From Vanilla planifolia (taxonomy: Eukaryota; Streptophyta; Magnoliopsida; Asparagales; Orchidaceae), in the NCBI GenBank assembly GCA_023846275.1, contig CM043870.1, positions 1,921,527 to 1,985,526 on the forward strand: a stretch of DNA of 64,000 nucleotides. The letters run 5' to 3'. The translations under genes were made by a program, and so were the position numbers. Position 1 is the first letter of the stretch. Every line of letters starts with the position of its first letter. Below the pieces are notes generated by a model that did no database searches, was not told the DNA's origin, and was given only the letters and a program-made list of their open reading frames with translations. Positions 59,541 to 64,000 of the stretch are shown here, one piece after another.

Positions 59541-61718
59541 TTATATTTTATCCACTGCAGCAGCTTCATCACCAGCACTATGTCCATGTCCTATACCCCT
59601 TCTTCTCATGTCCTCCTGCAGCTCCAAAACCTCATTCATATCACCCAACAGCCTATACCTCTTAATCAAACAATCATAAACACATGCATCAGGACTAACT
59701 CCATTAGCAATCATGTTTGAAAACAAATTTCTTGCTTCATTCATTTTTTCACAGTTACATAAACCCCAAATCAAAGAAGAATAAGCATACAAATCAAGCT
59801 CAAATCCACTGTCTACCATTCTGTCCCTTAGGGAAAAGGCTTCCTCAAGGTTACCTCGCTTCAAATATCCATTCATTAGAGACGTGTAAGCAATTTTGTC
59901 TGGAACCATTGCATTCCTAACCATTTCGTCGAAGAGCTGAGCTGCTTCTTCTAAACAATCACTTTTGCAAAGTCCATCAATCAGAGCTGTAAAAGTCACT
60001 ACATTAGGCTGCAAACCCACGTCTCTCATTTTGTTAAAATGAACAAAAGCTTCACGTACTGACCCTTGTTTGCATAATCCATCTATTAAGGTACCAAATG
60101 TGATAACAGATGGAGAAATATCCAATTCTTGCATCTTACGAAACAGGCTAAGAGCTTCTAAGGTGTTCCCAGTCTTGAACTTAGCTCCCATAAGACTTGT
60201 ATAAGTCACATAATTGGGCTTAAGTCCACACTTATCCATGTCATGTAGTAATTCCTCAGCTTCATTGACCTTTCCTTCATTGCAGAGGCCACATATGGCA
60301 GTGCTATAAGCTGGTAAATCAGGTTGGAGATTTTTCTCCCTCATTTCCTTCATCAGATCCAGTGCTCTCTGCACGTTCTTATTCTTGAAATGGCCATGGA
60401 TAAGTGCAGTGTATGGTAATAGGTTTACAGCAACACCAGACTTTAGCATTGCCTGGAAAACTTCTTCTGCCTCCATCATTTTTCCTTCCTTACATAACCC
60501 ATCAATTAAAGCAGTGTAAGTAACAACATTTAACTCAAGACCATCTTGCAGCATTTCATTAAGTAAAGTCAATGCCCCCTGATGGTTTCCGGACTTGTAA
60601 TTTCCATCTATAAGACTGGTATAAGTGAACTCATTTGGTCGAAGCCCTCTCATTTTCATGTCCAGAAAAAATTTCATTGCCTCCTGCATCATGCCATCCT
60701 TGCACAATGCATCAATAAAAGTACTGTACGTGACCAAATTGGGCTTCAAGCAACTACTCCGCATCTCCTTTACAAAGCCAAAAGCTCTACACAGCCTTCC
60801 AAACTTGCAAAAACAATTGATAAGAGCATTATAGGTCACTAAATCAGGCCTGCAACCATTAACCTTCATCTCCTCAAGGAGCGAAATAGCCTCCTCTAGC
60901 TCACCCATCTTTCCATGCCCGTCAATCAAAGAATTGTAAGTCACCACATCTGGAAAGCAACCCATCTCTTTCATTTTAGAAAAAAGGTCCCTAGCACACC
61001 TCATATTCCCTTCCTTGCACAGAAAATCGACCATAATGTTATATGTAAACACAGTCGGCACAAAATTTGCCTTGAACAAGTCCTCAAAGAACCTCTTTGA
61101 CAACTCCCCTTTTCCTGATTTCGTAAGCCTCTCCAACAGATTATTGCAAGACCGCAACTTGGGGAAAATCCGTACGCTCCACATTCTATAAAAGCAATCA
61201 GCAGCCTCCTCTAGAAGCCCACAATCCGTTAAAGTGCCAAAAAGTGTATCAAAGACTCCGGGATTAAAAAAGCATCCCGGATTGCTAAACTCCCTACCTG
61301 TCAGCCAAAGCACTTCAAAAAAGCTCTCCGATTCCGGTAACAGCTTAGTTGAAGTAACCAGCTGCTGGAGTACCAACCGTGTTTCGGAGTACATTCTTCC
61401 CATGAAGAGTATATGAGCGGTGACGCAGAAGGTTTCTGCGGTGTGGTGAAAGCCCCGCTGTTTCGATGCCCAGATGAAGAAGCGGAAAGCCAAACGTGGA
61501 TCTCCCTTCAGCTCAAGAAGTACCCTGGCGATCCTGAGTGGCGCGAGGGCTGAACAGAAGCTGGAAGCGACGTGTTGATCTTCCCAGCGACCGGCGGAGA
61601 CTAGGGCGGCGACAGTCCGTTCGTCACCGGTGAAAACGGACCGGGAGAGCAGACAACGGCTAAGGTTTCGGAAAGAGCACAAGACAGCAGAAGGCAGTCG
61701 TCGGGACAGGACGACCAT
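59541..61718 (-). CDS. P-class pentatricopeptide repeat protein (At2g02150/EMB2794-like)
   Basis: Intronless, 725 aa. The N-terminus (MVVLSRRLPSAVLCSFRNLS) is rich in Arg, Ser and Leu and lacks acidic residues, as in a mitochondrial or plastid transit peptide. From about residue 222 to 711 there are 14 back-to-back 35-residue P motifs without linkers (VVTYNSLIDGHGKMGELEEA is typical), preceded by two or three weaker motifs from about residue 153. Each motif binds one RNA base through residues 5 and 35 (family knowledge). There is no E, DYW or SMR domain, which fits RNA stabilisation, processing or translation rather than editing. Motif wording resembles At2g02150 (EMB2794), an embryo-essential gene. 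The orthology is from memory and should be tested. The start ATG has A at -3 and G at +4. Confidence 0.95.
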   Translation of the reverse strand: MVVLSRRLPSAVLCSFRNLSRCLLSRSVFTGDERTVAALVSAGRWEDQHVASSFCSALAPLRIARVLLELKGDPRLAFRFFIWASKQRGFHHTAETFCVTAHILFMGRMYSETRLVLQQLVTSTKLLPESESFFEVLWLTGREFSNPGCFFNPGVFDTLFGTLTDCGLLEEAADCFYRMWSVRIFPKLRSCNNLLERLTKSGKGELSKRFFEDLFKANFVPTVFTYNIMVDFLCKEGNMRCARDLFSKMKEMGCFPDVVTYNSLIDGHGKMGELEEAISLLEEMKVNGCRPDLVTYNALINCFCKFGRLCRAFGFVKEMRSSCLKPNLVTYSTFIDALCKDGMMQEAMKFFLDMKMRGLRPNEFTYTSLIDGNYKSGNHQGALTLLNEMLQDGLELNVVTYTALIDGLCKEGKMMEAEEVFQAMLKSGVAVNLLPYTALIHGHFKNKNVQRALDLMKEMREKNLQPDLPAYSTAICGLCNEGKVNEAEELLHDMDKCGLKPNYVTYTSLMGAKFKTGNTLEALSLFRKMQELDISPSVITFGTLIDGLCKQGSVREAFVHFNKMRDVGLQPNVVTFTALIDGLCKSDCLEEAAQLFDEMVRNAMVPDKIAYTSLMNGYLKRGNLEEAFSLRDRMVDSGFELDLYAYSSLIWGLCNCEKMNEARNLFSNMIANGVSPDACVYDCLIKRYRLLGDMNEVLELQEDMRRRGIGHGHSAGDEAAAVDKI

Positions 61719-62964
61719 TATCTCGGATAGAAACAGGGTCTAATCGGCGCCATTGGGGGTGATGACGGGGTAACTAGGTTGGAAAGATTAGCCGCTCTTC
61801 TTCCTCCATGGTCACCCAGTGCATGAAGGAAGCCAGGTTTCAGGGATTCGAAATGGAATTTAGTTTATTTCTATTCAGGTTATTTTAACCTATTAAGATT
61901 GTGTCGACCCGGTATGGTCAAAACGAGTTCGATTTAAAAGCTAGAAAATCCACGAAGTTAATTGTACTTGATATGAACTAAATTATTATTATTATTAAAT
62001 ATTAATACAACTATGTATTTAATAAACTATATATTTTAAATCATTTGACGATACATGGTTAGATTTTTTTTGGTTAAAAAATAAAATGAAAAATAATAAT
62101 TATATGTTATAAAGCTAATACCACCTTCTAAACTATTAAATATAATAAACAAAAATAAGATTGCTTCATTATTTTAAAAATAGGTAAACATAATTAAAAA
62201 ATTTATTTATTTTTAAGTGATATCAAATTTATTTTTAATCAAAAAAACATTATCAAAGTTTATGTAACATCCATTTAAAATAAGTTATAATGTTAAATTA
62301 GTACAAATTAATTTAAACCATTTAATATTAAACTAATCAAGTTAAATATAAAATTATGTTTGATTATTAACCTAAACTCGTCTTGATTAATCAAATTATA
62401 CATTTGGATGCTAATTTAAGTTTGTGAGACTTCATTTGGTCAATAATTGACAATGATATTGAGCTAATTAAAAGTCAGACAATTGGCACGATTACGCGAT
62501 GATAATGTCAAAATACATCAAGGATTAGCGACAATGACACATCAAATACATGATGATGATGAGGTTATGGCAATAGAGAGCAAACAAGGGTTGCAAGATA
62601 GTAGAGCAACAAGAGATCTATATGGTTGCAAAAATCTTCTCCCTCACATAAAAGCATTGGTTTGCACCATTTAGGTTACAAAAACCTCGCAAATATTACA
62701 CAAGAGTGGTTATCCATATCGATCACACTCGCCCATCTCTCACTAAGACAACCTCATCAAGAGATTCTTCATTCGACAAACCGGTCCTCTTCTCCGAAGA
62801 AACATCTATAGGATCTCTCGATGAACACTTCACCCATTTGGCCAATAGATGACTTAAACCTTCCTTCAAAATCCACCTCTCTTCTCATCACTAACCAACT
62901 TCAGTAACAACAATTACAATTCTGGAGGAGGTTTCAAGGTTTCAAAACAGATGGATGGCAAATG
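61719..62964. other. Intergenic: PPR promoter and 3' region of the GTPase gene
   Basis: The first 150 bases next to the PPR start are less AT-rich, as is usual for a promoter/leader, but I see no clear TATA box. The middle part is AT-rich with ATT repeats (61982-62000). No gene is supported. Confidence 0.5.
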
Positions 62965-63381
62965 CTAATAATACCACTTGGGTCTCAGTTCTTCTTCCTT
63001 CTCTGTTAAATCCTGGTACTGGTACCACTCTCCGCCGGCCGAGCCCACCGGCAATGGAGGTCGCAGAAAGATCTCGACGGGCTTCGGGACACGAACATCG
63101 AGCAGGAGCTCTCCATCGCAAAGCAGGGTCTCTGTTCCATCAACCTTAAGGCCAAATGGCTCAACAGCAATCCAACCCAGCCCAGATACAGCAATATCAC
63201 AAACAGGCCTGTGGATGAAGAAAAGAAAGCTTAGTTGTATAACTTTAACCAAAGAAAATAAACCAGTGAGTTACCTCTTTTTGTCATCAAATTTAATCTT
63301 CAACTGCTTCAGAGACTCGAGTCCAGGCCAAGCTTCTCTCTGTTCTTCTGAAGGAGGGGTCAAGGAAACTCCAATTTCCTT
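62965..63381 (-). CDS. Last two exons of a YqeH-type (BPG2-like) organelle GTPase, partial
   Basis: Exon 63275-63381 (107 nt) begins KEIGVSLTPPSEEQREAW after acceptor CTCAG and ends at AAAGAG/GTAACT. It joins in phase 2 to exon 62965-63208 (acceptor CATCCACAG), which encodes RPVCDIAVSGLGWIAVEPFG and ends PRPKWYY-like (ELRPKWYY, stop). The SGLGWIAVE motif and the downstream EIFLRPPLPVG and EWYQYQDLT are typical of the C-terminus of plant YqeH-family GTPases such as BPG2, which assist chloroplast ribosome/rRNA maturation (family knowledge). Only about 116 residues are seen; the GTPase domain itself lies to the right of the window. BPG2, its paralogue or NOA1/RIF1 are the alternatives; I favour BPG2-like. 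Confidence 0.7.
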
Positions 63382-63599
63382 CTGAGAGAAAAGGCAAAGT
63401 TGGGAGGAGCAAAATTACATGTAAAACACCACAAAAAAAAGGAAAGGCTCATTTGATTTGCTTGAAACAATTACCATCAAGTTCCATTGAAATGAGTTGA
63501 TCATTCAGTGTGTTCAAATGAACTGATAATCTTTGTGCAACTATATTATATTAGAACCCTAAAGGGAGAAGACATCATTATTACAAATTCTAATTTTGC

Positions 63600-64000
63600 A
63601 AGACCTGTGAGATTCTAAGCTTAAGTTGTCAAAGTGATCAAGCCTTCGTTTTCCTATCACCAAGCTACAACAATCCAAGAAACCCTGCTCCATGAGGTTT
63701 AGTCCATTCAAAGATTCATAAACTTGCACAATTTGCCCATTTTTTGTTCGTATTAAAATCTAGGAGGAATCATCATGTATACTTCCTTTTAACTCTCCAT
63801 TTAGAAAGATAATTTTCTCATCAATGGAACTCCCAATCTAAATTTGCAATAAAAAATAGGTATTCATGTAGCTATGGGCAATAAGAATGGCCTTATATCT
63901 ATTAAACTTCTTATATACACCACACTTTAGGATGCATATCTACTTGCAACCCACAATATCAACTATTAACCATGTTGCATTTCCACTAAAGGCATCTATT
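63600..64000 (-). mobile_element. Ty1/copia reverse-transcriptase relic, running off the right edge
   Basis: Minus-strand translation shows ordered but broken copia RT landmarks: IDAFSGNATWLIVDIVGCK, KKFNRYKAILIAHS, IIFLNGELKGSIH, and NGQIVQVYESLNGL. Stops between them and missing segments show decay. It lies just upstream of the visible GTPase exons, probably in an intron of that gene and in sense orientation to it. Confidence 0.7.

Noticed and set aside
1..64000. CRISPR arrays, bacterial operons, rRNA genes or complete tRNA genes
   Set aside because: None seen by reading. The only tRNA-like sequence is the head of the Au SINE. A tRNAscan run would be decisive.

Overview
The window is nuclear DNA of a flowering plant. 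It is AT-rich and has plant-type introns, a P-class PPR gene, a plant-type SLC37/G3P permease, the end of a YqeH-type organelle GTPase gene, and plant lineages of Ty3/gypsy, Ty1/copia, LINE and Au-SINE elements. The species cannot be named from the sequence. An apparently functional SMG1 argues against Arabidopsis thaliana, which has lost it. All four protein-coding genes lie on the minus strand.

Layout: (1) 85-29502 carries most of SMG1, the PI3K-related kinase of nonsense-mediated mRNA decay. I could join eight coding exons with consistent reading phases, giving about 3,306 codons. The FATC end lies beyond the left edge. Two very large introns (10.3 kb and 8.2 kb) hold decayed retroelements: a Tat-lineage and a chromovirus-like Ty3/gypsy relic, an RTE-clade LINE relic, and three copies of an LTR-like repeat. 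(2) 32382-36568 is a two-exon putative glycerol-3-phosphate permease of 509 aa; a non-coding leader exon may lie as far away as 44.6 kb. (3) 36.6-47.0 kb is non-coding, with two diverged tandem duplications and a (GAA)14 tract. (4) 47.07-51.93 kb is a GC-rich island made of two LINE 5' ends facing each other, a long imperfect inverted repeat. (5) 52-59.4 kb is intergenic, with an Au-like SINE and an internally deleted Ty3/gypsy relic with a recognisable primer-binding site. (6) 59541-61718 is an intronless 725-aa PPR gene. (7) 62965-63381 holds the last two exons of a BPG2/YqeH-type GTPase gene, next to a copia reverse-transcriptase relic that runs to the right edge.

The genes do not form an operon-like functional set: NMD kinase, phosphate-ester transporter, organelle RNA-binding protein and organelle ribosome-assembly GTPase are ordinary neighbours. 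The most interesting local features are regulatory or structural: a two-codon uORF whose stop overlaps the SMG1 start codon, a weak first splice donor in the same gene, a 66-nt stop-free SMG1 intron that keeps the reading frame if retained, a 54-nt micro-exon behind a 10-kb intron, and the LINE inverted repeat, which could be transcribed into long hairpin RNA.
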